Notes: generated by a model not told the origin, from the sequence alone. Numbered from the stretch's first letter, positions 11,511 to 24,472 are shown. The stretch is DNA of 64,000 bases from Hoplostethus atlanticus (GCA_034670405.1 JAXDDX010000012.1:3529501-3593500), one strand, 5' to 3'. Translations and numbers: made by a program.

Positions 11511-11768
11511 TTGCAATTTTCAAACAAGCCTATCTCCTGACCCATTTGTCATGAAACCTGTACCCACAGATCAGGCTCCTGTGGACAACAACTCTGCCAT
11601 AGGGACCTATGACTTCCGTCCGGACAGATTTTACACCGTTTAAAATTTTTCAAAAATCACTTCTCCTCATAGGCCGTTCCACCTGATGAAAGCATGATGA
11701 GTGATGAGTATCAGCTGTGAAGCACCAGCAGCATGGAGAGCTCTCAGTGACACGCCCACAAACCTGTA

Positions 11769-11769
<1 letters not shown>

Positions 11770-11827
<58 letters not shown>
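11770..11827 (+). repeat. (GA)n microsatellite
   Basis: This is an almost uninterrupted GA tract of about 57 bp. Confidence 0.9.
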
Positions 11828-11833
<6 letters not shown>

Positions 11834-12119
11834 CCCAGCCATGACACGGGAGGCCCCGCCCCTTCCCTTTCTTGATTGGCTGTTCTTTAATGCTTCATAT
11901 GTTTTGAACAGTTGGTGGACATCTCATTAGACTCAGGAGAATGCTGTGCCATTGCTTCAACCAGAGAGGCCTCAATGTTTTACAGCGTGCTCTACTGGGC
12001 GTCTCTGTGTTTTCTCTCTCTCTTTTTTTGTCTCTCACCCACAGGAAACCAGGCTCCTGTTGTAAATGAACACAAGTCACATTTCTAAAAACTAAAACAG
12101 CATTATGAGATCTCACTTT

Positions 12120-12205
12120 GAAGTTGCACTACTACCACTACCAGTAACGCTACTACTAGAACTACTATTATTACCAAGACTACTACTGCTACTACTACTA
12201 CAAGT
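12120..12205 (+). repeat. imperfect TAC/CTA trinucleotide repeat
   Basis: CTACTAC-type units, degenerate at the left and purer at about 12178-12203. This is an old trinucleotide microsatellite. Confidence 0.75.
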
Positions 12206-12728
12206 CTTTTGCACGGCCTCTTAATTGGAGCAGTTTCCATTTGTTTCCAATGCAATTTTATCAGTTTAGAGTATTTTCTTGAAACAAGTGACAGACAAGT
12301 TGCAGATTCTTTTCACGTGACAGTTTGCATGTGTAGTACAGTACCATCAGTTTATCTCCCCTCACGAGACAGTGCTACTACGATTTTATTTTCCCCTTGG
12401 GCTTCAATGCAGTCTTGCAGCAGTATCGACTTCACGCCCAGCGAAATGTAGCTTGTCTTTAATTCACCATTTTGATTTACATATTTTGCAGACATTAATG
12501 TCAAGGAGTTGTACATCTTGCATGCCACTGCTATCTTTGTGCAGGGCTCAGTCTTCCATGGGGCTGCAGATGTTAAGGTCAGTGAGTTGTATATCTCGTA
12601 TGCAGGAGAGGCATCTTGACCTTTCAGCTGAGTCGCGCTCAGGAAATCAAGCGCTCAGTGCCTGTTATTGGACCCAGCGGGACTCGGTAATGACCAGAGA
12701 GGTAAAATAGGGAGAACAGTTGAACAGC

Positions 12729-12746
12729 GGGGGGGGGGGGGGGGGG
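12729..12746 (+). repeat. 18-nt poly-G run
   Basis: This is an uninterrupted G run in unremarkable sequence. Confidence 0.85.
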
Positions 12747-13756
12747 ATGAGAGAACAAATGGAACAGGGAAAGAAAGACATTTTGTGGTACAAGCTGCAA
12801 GGAAAGACACGAGTTCGGCTTTGGCTTGATTGTTGTGCTGATTTGAAATTATAACGGGAATTGTTTATTTTTGTTACTGATCACAGTTAGCCATGCTGCT
12901 GTGTAGGTTTTCACCAGAGGTAGAAAAGCATACTGCCATCATCATATCACATCGTGTGGAAGTCTACTTACAGTGTACTAAAACACATACATGTTCTTAA
13001 ATCTTAATTGTTCGTAAATCCCCTCCCCATGCTAGTCTGATAGAGTCTGATTTTGCAAGTGTGTTGTCGAACGCTGCATAGGGATTAGGCTGCAGCAGCT
13101 AACTGGATGAAACAGAACGTTGTGAAAGTGCTTCAATAGGTATGCTAGGTTTTTTTTTAGTCCATATGAAGCATGCTCACTTTTTATCAGTCAAAAAGTT
13201 CCAATCTGTTGACCTCCTTTTTCCTTTCGCTTCCCCCAGGTGGGTGGAAAGGCATTTCAACAACACTAAAACTCAATCACTGGAGTGATAAATAAAACAA
13301 AGTCATTGTCAGTATTGCAGTAGAAAGTGACAGAAGAGATGAGAAAGGCATGTAACAAAGGTCATGAGTCAGGCTCAAACTTTGAACTAGATTTTTTTGA
13401 TGGTGTAGCGCTGACAGTAGGCGTAGGCGAGGAAGCCCTCCGTATTCAACGGGAGGGGAAACACTCAAATTGGGGGTTTTGCTCAAATTCTCTATTTTTG
13501 ATGATAGCTCCCCTGCTCCCGCTCTTGCCTGCGGAGTAAAGCCGATTTTATTTTTCATAGTCGGGATAAAGTTACATAGGGGTGCTGACTCAATTTGGAA
13601 ATACTCCTCCATCATCTGTCCATCTCTCCATCGCTCTCTTCATCTCTCCATCATTCCTGTGGAGGGAGGTAGAGAACAGTGATCATGGGGTGGGAGGTGC
13701 AGGCATCTGTCCAGCACCCGCTACCAAAGTGTTTTCAGTCTCCTTCTCAGTCTAAA

Positions 13757-13760
13757 CACA

Positions 13761-13811
<51 letters not shown>

Positions 13812-14001
13812 CTCATACACTCCATCCCTCCTTCATAACTGTTAAAGCAATCTGTTTTGTTCACTTCTCTTTTCATCCCTTTCTCTCTCTCTGCCTCTCT
13901 CCCTCTTTCTCACCACAGGGTAGGAAGTGATCCTGAGGCTCCACTCATCATGTTGATGATAGTGTGTGTGGGTCTGTCTATCTAAATCTTTGTGTGTGTG
14001 T

Positions 14002-14043
<42 letters not shown>
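13757..14043. repeat. (CA)n and (GT)n microsatellite pair
   Basis: (CA)n lies at about 13757-13808 and (GT)n at about 13992-14043. Because CA and GT are complementary, the two tracts form an inverted pair about 180 bp apart that could base-pair in RNA. Confidence 0.88.
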
Positions 14044-14045
<2 letters not shown>

Positions 14046-15241
14046 CGTGCTTTCACCTCATAATATTATCAAAAGGCTGCTTCTATCATCCAGACAGATG
14101 CTGCATTCTGACCCTGACTCAAGTGAAACGCTAATGTTTTCAGAATGATGGGGATGACGGAGAGAGAGAGAGGGGGAGTGAGAGAGAGAGGAGGAGGAGG
14201 GAATGGAGGGATAGATGCGGGGGAGGGGCGCAGGGTGGCGGGGGTTGTATGAGTCATTGGACAAGGTTATTTGTGTTGTCTTACTCATATACCTGTAGGT
14301 GAAGGTGTGTGTGTGTGTGTGTGTGGGTGTAGGCACACACTGCAATAAGTAACATGTGCATTCATGCGTGATTGTGCTTGTTTTTCCCCCATGTACATTT
14401 TGTACCTTTTGTGTATTTGCCTGAATCACTCCACTGACTCGGGAGTCCTGAAATACCATTTATCAATGCCAAGAGCTGAATCGCTGAATACGAGCGAAAT
14501 ATGAACCTTATATTTAAGCCGCGGCGGTTGAATATGATGGGCAGAGGTTTCTGCCAGCTCCGTGCGCTTTTGCATTTGATATTGTCTGAATTTACCATCA
14601 TATGCCAAAATAACTAATTGCTTCAGTCGCAACTCCCATGTAAATACAGCAACAGAGTCAGGAATTAACAGCTTCAATGGGGACTCTCACAGTGAAAACA
14701 CACAAAGAACTATTTCAGGCAATTTGAGCTTCATTGTTGTATAGCTGTCACAGAGCTGTCAAAGAAGCGTTGCTCGAGAAAGGTAATCATGTCACTGCTT
14801 TTCCTTCATAGGTTTCACTTCCATTCAGGCAGTCATGTTGTAAGGGTGCGTGAACATCCATAAAAGAAACACTGTGTTCTCACTAAATTGTAGCATTTCA
14901 GAGGAGCAATCATATGTATTATTGAAATGTTGCTCAATGAATATCTGCGAGTAAATAAAGCTAAGCCCAAGATGAATAGATAGGTGGAAAAAATGAGATC
15001 GTCGCTCTCACCTGGGTTCATGTAGTCAGTCTATTTCATAGTTGTGTGTTGTGTATATGCTGAAAGCTTTCATTTTCCTGTACATTTAAAGGAATGTAGT
15101 ATGCTGTCTGTCATAGTGCATGACTTCAGGCAGGTCAGGGCTGTTTCTATTGCACAGCTCTGTTTTCCAACTTTCCTTTCTCCCTCCCGTCTTATTTGAA
15201 ATGGATGACTGCTTTTAGTCTGTTTTTGAAGGTTGTGCGTA

Positions 15242-15244
<3 letters not shown>

Positions 15245-15286
<42 letters not shown>

Positions 15287-15490
15287 GTGTGTGTGCTTCA
15301 AGCAGGTGTACAGCTAGATGGTGCACATTCTCTCTCACATGTCAAAATGTTCAAATGCAGCATGCCAATTTTTTTTGTCGTTATTGTGTCTGGGATGTTG
15401 TTACACACACGCACATCATGATCATCATCATTACCCTGATCTCCTGCCAGTGAAATACCATCACCATCACCATCATCATCATCGTCGTCA
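15245..15490. repeat. (GT)n followed by CAT/ATC trinucleotide repeats
   Basis: A GT tract (15245-15294) is followed by ATCATC/CATCAC repeats at about 15416-15492. The His-rich open frame here is a translation of the trinucleotide repeat. Confidence 0.85.
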
Positions 15491-17158
15491 TGTAGATTTT
15501 TGTTGTGTTTGTCAGCAGCATAATCAGTGTCATCGTTATCATGTCAAGCCGTTCATCATCACAGTAATCATTAATGTGTTCACCATTATAATCGTCTGCT
15601 ACTTTACTCATACCAGCATGTTTGTCTTGTCATGCACAACTTCTATCAAGTACAGTAGCTCTCCCGCTCTGTGCTGTTACTTATTATTATCAGTGACCCA
15701 GTGTGATCTGATGAGAATAGCAGGTGCAGAAGCTAATCACTGGTTTATTAGTTTTCCTCCCTCTCGCTCCAGATTGCACTACGTGTCACACACACACACA
15801 CACACACACAAATTCCCATATTGCTCTGGGAGAATCTAGTCACCTCAAGTTCAACTGTAGGCTAAATTCAGTTACCCTGTATGGCCTGGCTCCATAGTAT
15901 CCCACTGTAATATGCTTGCTGCACAGCTGCTCCTCCCTCAAGAGGAATTGCTCTTCTTCCGTGCTTAGAAAGATGCAGGTTGGGAACGACTTGTGCAATG
16001 GCAGCCATTGTAAACAGAACTAATCTGGGATTTCTACAATGGAAAACACTGTATACAGTACTACACTGTTGTAGGTGCAGGTCAGCGGGGCTCGTTTTGG
16101 CCCACTCAGTTCATTAAATATGTTACGTTAGATATAAATATAGATATTCACATGGGGTTTGGAGCCTATTTATTTTAGAGGCTACCAGTCAGCCTGTCTC
16201 ATTTTGTATGGTAATTCTACCAAGGCAACACAATTAATTGGACAATGATGTATCGATGGTTACAAATACTATACGTAGCATCTTTAAAAACCGAGAAGTA
16301 TACTCAATTCACTTTCAGATACTTTGTGGTGATTACATTTCTGGTCAGCCTACCTGTGCTGTCTCATGTAGCAACCGTTCCCCATTTCGCACCTAAGTAG
16401 GCTACAACAAACCATCAAAAAATTAGCCTGTTTGACCCGGTATTGACCATCACCCAGGGGGGAAGCAGGCAGACGGAGGAGTAGCTCTGTGTCTGAACTC
16501 CAAATGGAAGCTGTCAGGGAAAGTTTTATACGGGTTAAATCACATACATACACACACAGAGTGGCAAAACTCTCCGGGTAATGGTGAGATCAGAGCAATC
16601 ATAGATCAGATAGTTGACAACTGGAAACGTCAAACCTTCTCTCTCTCTCTCTTTCTGTCTCCTCCTCTCTCTCTTCCTCACGCTCCTCTTTTATCAATCC
16701 ATTGCTCTTATTGAGAGCTGTGAAGCTTGTCGCCTTGGCCCCCACTTACCCTTGCTCTCTCTAGTGTTTTAGTGCTGCAACTGAATGCACAGACGTCCTT
16801 TATACCCCTCTCCTCTACACAGCAGAGAGTGCACTTGAAAACAGAGGAAGAGATATGGAGAAATAAGAGCAGAGAGAGGGGAAGAAAGTGAGAGAAAGAC
16901 AAATGAGGGGGAGAGAGAAAGACAAAGAAGGGAGCGTGTGTCTGCAGTTTGAAGTTTTCATGGAGTGTGTACAGGTGTGTGAGGGGGAAAAAACACAGAC
17001 AGGAGTGTTAAAGGGACAGAGAGGATTGTGTGTGTGTTCGTGCATGTGTGTGTTCGTCAAGTCATCTCTTGTTTAATGTCAGGGCAGGTCTCTGACCTCT
17101 ATAGTAAATGTCTGTCTCCGTAATGGGGATCTGCCGGTGGGGAGATGAATCCATCACA

Positions 17159-17172
17159 AACACACACACACA

Positions 17173-17238
<66 letters not shown>

Positions 17239-17328
17239 CTAATATCTAGCTTGACCTTATCACCATGGTCTTCACATGGCGGGATGATTCTGGGTAATTT
17301 GTTGTTGCGTGACACACACAGAGACACA

Positions 17329-17359
<31 letters not shown>

Positions 17360-17419
17360 GGTGACACGTTCGTAAGAGGTGTAGAGTGATGATGCCTTCA
17401 CTGGTGACGCACACATACA

Positions 17420-17474
<55 letters not shown>
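17159..17474. repeat. three (CA)n microsatellites
   Basis: CA tracts lie at about 17159-17237 (one break near 17179), 17335-17359 and 17430-17474. The first is among the longest in the window. Confidence 0.9.
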
Positions 17475-17477
<3 letters not shown>

Positions 17478-17979
17478 GAGTAACATCCTCATTAGCAATA
17501 ATGATCCCAGTAAAAATAGCTCACCTTTCTTGTTTGTCATTCTGTGGCCAGAGCAGACTCATCCACATGATTGCATCTCCGCGTACAAATCAAGCAACAA
17601 TGGATCAGTAATTTCCCTGCATGCTCTCATTCATCCACCAACCTAATCTTCAGCATGCGCTTTGATTGGCTGAGTGGCTATTGGATGGGAGTTTGATTGG
17701 TCAATTTGTTCACTTGGGTTGTATCATATCAATTTTGTCGGATGGCATCACAGCACATGATGGTTGTTCACTGATGTCAGTTTTCTCATCAACCTCTGCA
17801 AAAATGAGCCTCAAACTCTAAAGAAAAACTGATGAAACTCAAAATCTGGGTACCAAACTTTCCCACTCACAACGTGCTATTGGCAAATATATACTCATCC
17901 TGATTGTGTTAGTGCAGTTAATGTGGTAAAACAACAGTTTGAAAGTCAGACGGCCCTTCAAACATATCAAGGTTCAGCA

Positions 17980-18150
17980 GCAGGGGAGTCAGGAGACCGC
18001 CTTCAACTGGAAAGCCAGGGTCCAATACCCCATTCTGCTGAAGTGCCCCTGAGCCTCCAGGGGTGCTGTTCTCTAGCTGACCCTGACCTCTGACCTCCCT
18101 CTCCAAGGGAGAAATTTCCCTCTGGGCACCATTAAATTAGTATCAGTATT
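17980..18150 (+). mobile_element. V-domain SINE fragment with a third tail type
   Basis: A V-like core (CTGCTGAAGTGCCCCTGAGC, about 18035-18054) is followed by CTGACCCTGACCTCTGACCT and a tail like GAAATTTCCCTCTGGG...ATTAAA (about 18110-18136). This tail resembles the ATTTCCC..GGGAT.AATAAAGT ends common on fish retroposons. No clear tRNA head was found. Confidence 0.5.
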
Positions 18151-19084
18151 AGTAGTATTAAAAGTAGCAGTAGTAGTATTTTACTACCCTCTGTCAGCCC
18201 GTATCCACAAACTGATGGGTAGCTGCCAGCATACAATACCAAATGGCTTTATTCCTGCTTAAGACAGGAGAGTACACAACTCAATCTCAATGGTGACAGC
18301 TTGCTAAAGTCTACTTGACATTGAGGAGTATATTACACTATATCTCTTAGTGTACTTTTGCACAGTAACAAAATGGATGTGTGGTGGGATAGACACCGGT
18401 GGGATTATACCTTCTTTCCTGCTTCAGACACAGCAGAATACACAGTTCAATCTTAATGAGGGTGGTGTGTGATACATTGTAATGGTCTAGGTCACCTCAG
18501 CCCCTATTGGCCCGCCTAATGAATGTTTGACTGAGTGTATGTTTCATCGGCCCATTGTTTGGCTGTGTAAACATCCAGTAATTGCACTGTGTGACGGGGG
18601 AATAGTGCCACCGGGCTGGAAATTACCGATCAGCAAATGTGGGATAATAGCTGTGTGAATATGTGTGTATTTTTTTCCTGTACTTGTCTGTGTGAGAGAG
18701 AGAGAGAGAATATGGGTTTGTTTGTGAGAGTGTGTTTATATCTGGGACCTTGTGCAGTATACAAGGTGTGTGGCTGTGTGTTTTCTTGAATGTTTGTGTA
18801 TGTGCATGCATGCCTGCACTTAATTGCAATATGTGTGCACATATCCAATACACTTTGTGCGAGTGTGTGTGTGTATGTAAATGAACACCTGTCTGTCAGC
18901 TTAATGCTCTATTCGATTAGAGCAATTCTGTGTGTTCAGCTAATTGCGAGGACCAGTGCAGGCGTTTATGTTTTCCTTACCCTGGCAAATCGCACCGTGG
19001 CCCCGCAACACTGGTGTTCACCTTCACCCAGCCCTACCAGCCTCTCTCATACCGAGGCTCGAGACATTTTCTACGTTTTAATTT

Positions 19085-19925
19085 TCAAATACATTACATT
19101 TTACATTACATTACAGTCATTTAGCAGACGCTTTTATCCAAAGCGACTTACAATGAGTGCATTCAACATAGGTAGGCAAGAAAACTACTAGTCACCAGAA
19201 ATCGTAAGTGCATTTCCTTCCTAAACAAGCAACTAAGAGCATAACTAGTGTTAAGTTAAGAGTGCAATAAGTTAGCAACCTACTTTATCTTAAACAAATG
19301 AGACAAATAAGAGAATCAAATAAACAAGAGCTAAGACAAATAAGTGAACCAAATAAACAAGAGCTAAGACAAATAAGAGCATCAAATAAACAAGAGCTAA
19401 GACAAATAAGTGTATCAAATAAACAAGATCCAATAAACAAGAGCTCAGACACATAATTGACGACAAATAGGCAGGGCTAAGAGGAAGGGTCAGGGTAGTG
19501 TTTCCTGAAGAGGTGGGTTTTCAGCCTGCGGCGAAAGATGGGCAGCGACTCTGCTGTCCTGACATCAGTGGGGAGTTCATTCCACCACTGCGGGGCCAGG
19601 ACAGAGAAGAGCCGTGACCGTGTAGATCGGCCGCAGGGACCTCTGAGCGACGGGGCAACCAGTCGCCTCGAGGCAGCAGAGCGAAGTGGTCGGGCGGGGG
19701 TGTAAGGCTTGACCATAGCCTGGAGGTAAGAAGGAGCTGTTCCTTTCACTGCCCTATAGGCTAGCACCAGGGTCTTGAACTGGATGCGAGCTGCTACAGG
19801 GAGCCAGTGTAGAGAACGGAGAAGGGTAGTTGTATGGGAGAACTTGGGGCGGTTGAACACCAGACGAGCTGCAGCTTTCTGAACAAGCTCCAGAGGTCTA
19901 CACACACTCGTTCAAATTGAGAGCA
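19085..19925 (-). mobile_element. L2-like LINE 3' end with C-terminal ORF2 fragment
   Basis: On the minus strand an open frame (19905 to 19477) encodes AAARLVFNRPKFSHTTTLLR, SLHWLPVAARIQFKTLVLAY and WWNELPTDVRTAESLPIFRR, the C-terminal end of fish L2-clade LINE proteins. The 3' part ends in GCTTTTATCC-type tail sequence and repeats of TACATTT/ACATT at 19087-19113. It is 5'-truncated with no reverse-transcriptase core, so it is immobile. Its 3' untranslated part has expanded into a 33-bp tandem repeat. Confidence 0.85.
19300..19450. repeat. 33-bp minisatellite within the L2 tail
   Basis: About four copies of a 33-bp unit (GAGCTAAGACAAATAAG + TGAACCAAATAAACAA and variants). The oppositely oriented L2 copy has only one related unit, so the expansion arose in this copy. 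Confidence 0.8.
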
Positions 19926-20284
19926 AAGAGTAGAATAAGACGCCATTACTGAATTGCTATGAGTGGAAGTATTTGAGTGGTAGAGGAGTTCAAGGGGGCA
20001 ACAATTCAGTGAAAGAATACAATAAAATTCAAAGGAAGACTCAAGGAATAAAGGCACCATATCCCCTTTTCTCTGAGTACTCATTCAGGTTTGACACTTC
20101 CTGCTTAATCACGCTTCCTCTCCTCAAACTAGAAAACAGATGGAGAGAGATTTTCCATGGCACATTGATAGACATTTGGCTCAGCGCCCTCATCAAAGAT
20201 GTTTTATTTGATGCTCAGTGAAGATATGTGAAGATAGAGATGTTTTGCAGCCTACTTTGCTATGATGAATGACCAGGGCTAAAC

Positions 20285-20745
20285 ATAGTCCTGGTTGCCC
20301 CGTCGCTCAGAGGCCCCTGCGGCCGATCTACCCGGCTCTTCTCTGTTCTGGCCCCGCAGTGGTGGAATGAACTCCCCACTGATGTCAGGACAGCAGAGTC
20401 GCTGAAAACCCACCTCTTCAGGAAACACTACCCTGACCCTTCCTCTTCAGGAAACACTACCCTGACCCTCCCTCTTAGCACTTGTTTATTTGTCTTCACT
20501 TATTCGTCTGAGCTCTTGTTTATTTGACTTATTTGTCTCATTTGTTATAATAAAAAGTAGCTAGCTGACTTATTGCACTTTTACCTTAGCACTGGTTCTG
20601 CTCTTAGATGCTTGTTTAGGAAGGAAATGCACTTAGGATTTCTGGTGACTAGTAGTTCTCTTGCCTACCTATGTTGAATGCACTTATTGTAAGTCGCTTT
20701 GGATGAAAGCGTCTGCTAAATAACTGTAATGTAATGTAATGTAGT
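20285..20745 (+). mobile_element. second L2-like LINE 3' end, inverted relative to the first
   Basis: This is the + strand counterpart of 19085-19925. It carries the same PQWWNELPTDVRTAES-coding segment (about 20350-20400) and the same TTGCCTACCTATGTTGAATG and AAGTCGCTTTGGATGAAAGC tail, ending in (TAATG)n. It has a deletion after GCAGAGTCGCTG (about 18 bp missing compared with the first copy) and a 29-bp tandem duplication at about 20415-20472. No intact ORF remains. Confidence 0.85.
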
Positions 20746-21703
20746 CTGTAAAGCCTTCTTTATCTGTGGCATTTAGTGGGAACTAGTGGGAATTGTGACC
20801 ACAAAGAGCCTGTATTTGTGTATTGGTAATGAAAGCAAGGAGTGCGCTGCTTCTGTTTGGGCTTGGCTGTGACGTACTATATATTTATTTATTGCCGCCT
20901 ATTTTCCCGCCATCATCTCTGTCTCCGTCCCATTCACTGTTACTCAGTTTCATTCACCACCTCTCCATCTCAGCAATCTTTTGTTTGCTTTTATTCGACC
21001 TTCTCTCCCCCGTTGGAAGACGCCATAGAGAAGCATTTCTTATTGAGTTCTCCCCGTCCGTGTGGTTGCTGCGTGGGCACTGCGTGGAAAAAGTCCAGAC
21101 TTATCTGAAGGTAGAGAGAGAGAGAAAGAGAGAAAGCAAGAAAAATTAAGGTGTATAGAAAGAGGGATGGATAGGATGAGAGGGAGGGAGAGGAGGTGAC
21201 ACACGGCTCTAGCAAACTGCGTATACTGAAGAGCTGTAGAGGAGAAACCATCTACCATCTACTCTTCTTCTGTCATTATTCTTTTTTTGTCGTTCTCTGT
21301 ACGACACTCTCTCTTGCTCTCCTTCACGGCCTCTCATTTTATTCTCCCTCTTGCTCACCACCTTACCTTCAGTGGGGAGATAATCCTACCGAATCACTTC
21401 TCCATTCGCCAGGTGAGAGGGGTGCTGCGATTTCCAGTCTGGGGAGCAATATAGAGAGACGGAGGGTGAGGGAAGAGAGAGCGGAGGGAAGTCGAGGCAT
21501 TTTTATTGCTGCTGACTCACCACTGATTTTTTTTTTTTTTTTTTTTGGATGGATTTCATCCCTCTCTCCATCCATCTGTCCCTAGCTCTCCATTTGTCTA
21601 CCCAGCCATTACATGCCTCACCCTCTCTCTCCCACTCCTTCCATTGATCTCCCTTACTGTGGCCAGGATTTCTGTTCTGTTCTGTCAGCCTCGACTGAGC
21701 TCT

Positions 21704-21709
<6 letters not shown>

Positions 21710-21752
<43 letters not shown>
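21710..21752. repeat. (CA)n microsatellite
   Basis: CA tract of about 43 bp. A poly-T run lies upstream at about 21528-21546 and a further (CA)n at 22085-22118. Confidence 0.9.
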
Positions 21753-21756
<4 letters not shown>

Positions 21757-22082
21757 CAGGGCTGGGGGAATGGTGGAATGGCTCTGCTACCTTCACGGGC
21801 ATGTAGTAATAGTATAGTAACTAGACACCAAACAACACATGATGGGTAACAAAACTGAGGAGACACTGTAGGACAAAACAGCAACAGGAGCAGGAAGTGC
21901 AGGTCAAATAAACAGCATCAAATATTGAATAGAACCGTAGAACTGCATGTGCAAGACACACAGTAACGCACAAGCCCAGGCCAGCTTGACAGAAAATCAC
22001 AAAAATGAGATACTTATATTTATTATGTTTATTAGTATTGGGGTATTAGTGCAATTGCATATTAATACACAGAAAACATGCC

Positions 22083-22121
<39 letters not shown>

Positions 22122-22269
22122 TACATTGCAGCACTTGCATTGTATCTCTTGGTTTACATCCACCTTTGTGCTGAAGCTGGCTAAGTGTGTTTATGTCACC
22201 TGTACTCAGGTTAATGCCCTGGCTGTGTGACAACAAGGAACCTGAACTTTCCACCCGTGCATTCGTCAG

Positions 22270-22490
22270 TGTGTCACATCAACAGTGCTGGCTCTTTTTC
22301 CTGGATAGCATCTTAATTAAGTTGCACTTTTAATTAAAGAGACCCGGCGCTGCATTCGGAGTCAGTATTTACTCACATCTTCCTCTGCATCTCATTCAGT
22401 ATAGCTTGGCTGCTGTTTATCTGTTTAATTGCTGGAGTCTCTTTTTCATATTGACTTTACCTTGAGAGATCACTTCGCTAATAGACTCTG
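22270..22490. promoter_or_regulatory. candidate conserved non-coding block
   Basis: This is repeat-free, balanced sequence between microsatellites. It holds two TTAATTAA homeodomain-type cores within 20 bp (CTTAATTAAG at 22312-22321 and TTTTAATTAAAG starting near 22328) and a TGTTTATCTGTTTAATTG stretch. The sequence texture is that of many intronic enhancers of neuronal genes. No conservation could be tested. Confidence 0.25.
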
Positions 22491-23364
22491 CACGAGGAGG
22501 CATGGAGGAGCTTTTTACACGGACACACACACGTGCACGTACATGCATTAATGCACATAGAGAGGGAAAAAGAGACTAATAAAAGGAGAGGATCGTTTGA
22601 GAAAAGGACTAAATGGCAAAGGGTGAGAGGATTGTAAAGATGAGAGCAGACCAGGAAGCAAGAAAAGGTGTAGAGAAGGTGTGATGAGAGAAAGAGAGAC
22701 AATGAAAGAGGAACGAGGCGAGTGTGAACTGCTAGAATGATTTAATAGCCAATATTTGAAAAGTGCGCCATTTACCCCTCTGTCAACGTCCAGCTCTGCT
22801 GTGGCTTCTGGAGGAAGAGGAGGAATCTGGACAGCGAGGCAGTAAATTACCTAAATTGCATTCCTCTCATCTTCTTCCTTGCTCTCGTTTTGTCTCATCT
22901 TTCTATCTCTCTCTCCTTCCCCCCTCTCATCTGCGGATCTCCTCTTTCTGAAGGTGCCTCCATTTTTTCTTGCTCTCTCTCTCTCCATCTCTCTCTCCCT
23001 CTCTCTCTCTCCCTCACACCGTGATGAAGATTGATGTTAGGATCTTAATTAGCATCTGCTTTGGTATGCACCCTGCCAGTCAGTCCAGTCCTGACCCTCC
23101 ATCAGCTAACAGACATGACAGGTCTTGTCCAATCAGATTAAGGCCAGTGAGGCAGGTTTCCTGTGTGGAGCTGTCAGTCCAGATGCATTGTGGGCCTGTG
23201 CTGATACTGATGGATGGGACATGGAGCTGGAAATCCTGGAAAACCAGAACAAAGCAGCTTTTGGGATAACCCTTTATATGAAGTGCATCAAAGGCATCAT
23301 ACGTTATGAACCCTAGAAATTCATACTGATTTTTTTCATTTTTCCAATACATGTGAATTAATAC

Positions 23365-23630
23365 AATGTAATATAAATGTAGTGCTTTTATCCAAAGCGC
23401 TTTACAGTATATGCCTCTCATTCACCCATTCACACACACACACACACACACACGCCGATGGCAGTGAGCTACCATGCAAGATGCTGGCCTGACCATCGGG
23501 AGCAATTTCCAGTTCAGTGTCTTGCCCCAGGACACTTCGACATGCGGACAGGAGGAGCCGGGGATCGAACTGTCAACCTTGAGATCCAGCGGACAACCTG
23601 CTCTACCACTGAGCCACAGCCACCTGATAG
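23365..23630 (-). mobile_element. full-length tRNA-headed V-SINE with L2-type tail
   Basis: Read on the minus strand from about 23630, there is a tRNA-like head with an A box (GGCTCAGTGGTAGAGC) and a B box (AGTTCGATCCC). Next comes a V-domain (GTCGAAGTGTCCTGGGGCAA) and a GC-balanced body. A (GT)n stretch follows, then a tail with AAGCGCTTTGGATAAAAGCA that resembles the L2 3' end. All parts of a classical fish V-SINE are present. Transcription would be by RNA polymerase III from the two boxes if the copy is still active. Confidence 0.8.
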
Positions 23631-24417
23631 CTTGCCACCAGCCTGTATTCTTGGTTCACCAGAATCCTCCCCTGCTATACCTACCACTTTCTTCCACTCA
23701 AAGCATTTCACTGCATGATGCATCCATGTGCCTCAAGAAACGGCAAAGAAACCCATTTAGCCAGGAACACCTGTGCCGCAACATCGCTGCCTTAGTTTAT
23801 TCTCATACACACCAGTGGGATGAACGAACCACATGTAGCTTAACTTTAAGAGAACCAAGTCAGTTCAGTGTGGTAATAAATTGCCACCCTGAACAATTTG
23901 TTGACTTGGTTCATTCACAACATGACGAAGCGAAATAAAATAATATGGTGCACAAGTAGCAGCATATTGTGCTGCGGATTCCTCAAAAGCTGTGTGGGTG
24001 TGAACCCTGCAGTTCTGTGTCTTTGATCATTTTACCCGTTTGAGGGCTGTATTTCTCTCTGTTTGTGTCCTGCTGCATCCCGTTGTCGGTCTGACGCCTG
24101 GCGGTGCATTAACCAGGGCTGCAGCTCTCATTAGCACCTGTGTTGACATGACTGGCATCTCATCTGTGGGTTGTTTTCCTCTTTCTCACTTTTTTATTTT
24201 CCCTTCTCCTATCTCAGCTCTCCCTCCCTCTCTCTCTCTCTCTTCCCTCTCTCTCTCTCACTCTCTCTCTCTCCCTCTCTCTCTCTCTCGCTCTCTCTCT
24301 CCCTGCTAGGGGTTTTTAATTAATGGGGAGCCATGATGCTTATCTTATCAGCAGATCACTCTGCTTTCTATTAACTACACTGACAGAGTTGGGAGGCTGC
24401 AGGGGATGGATGACACA

Positions 24418-24422
24418 CAACA

Positions 24423-24472
<50 letters not shown>

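Noticed and set aside
11004-11554. Several long Leu/Ser-rich and Arg/Glu/Lys-rich open frames on both strands
   Set aside because: They are translations of CT and CTCTC repeats.
11710-11745. REST/NRSF-like site (AGCACC ... GGAGAG)
   Set aside because: Half-site spacing and sequence deviate too much from the known motif.
13277-13615. Minus-strand 112-codon frame of mixed composition
   Set aside because: No recognisable family, no splice or promoter context; could be chance.
15318-15611. Histidine-rich or methionine-rich short proteins
   Set aside because: Translations of ATC/CAT trinucleotide repeats on the two strands.
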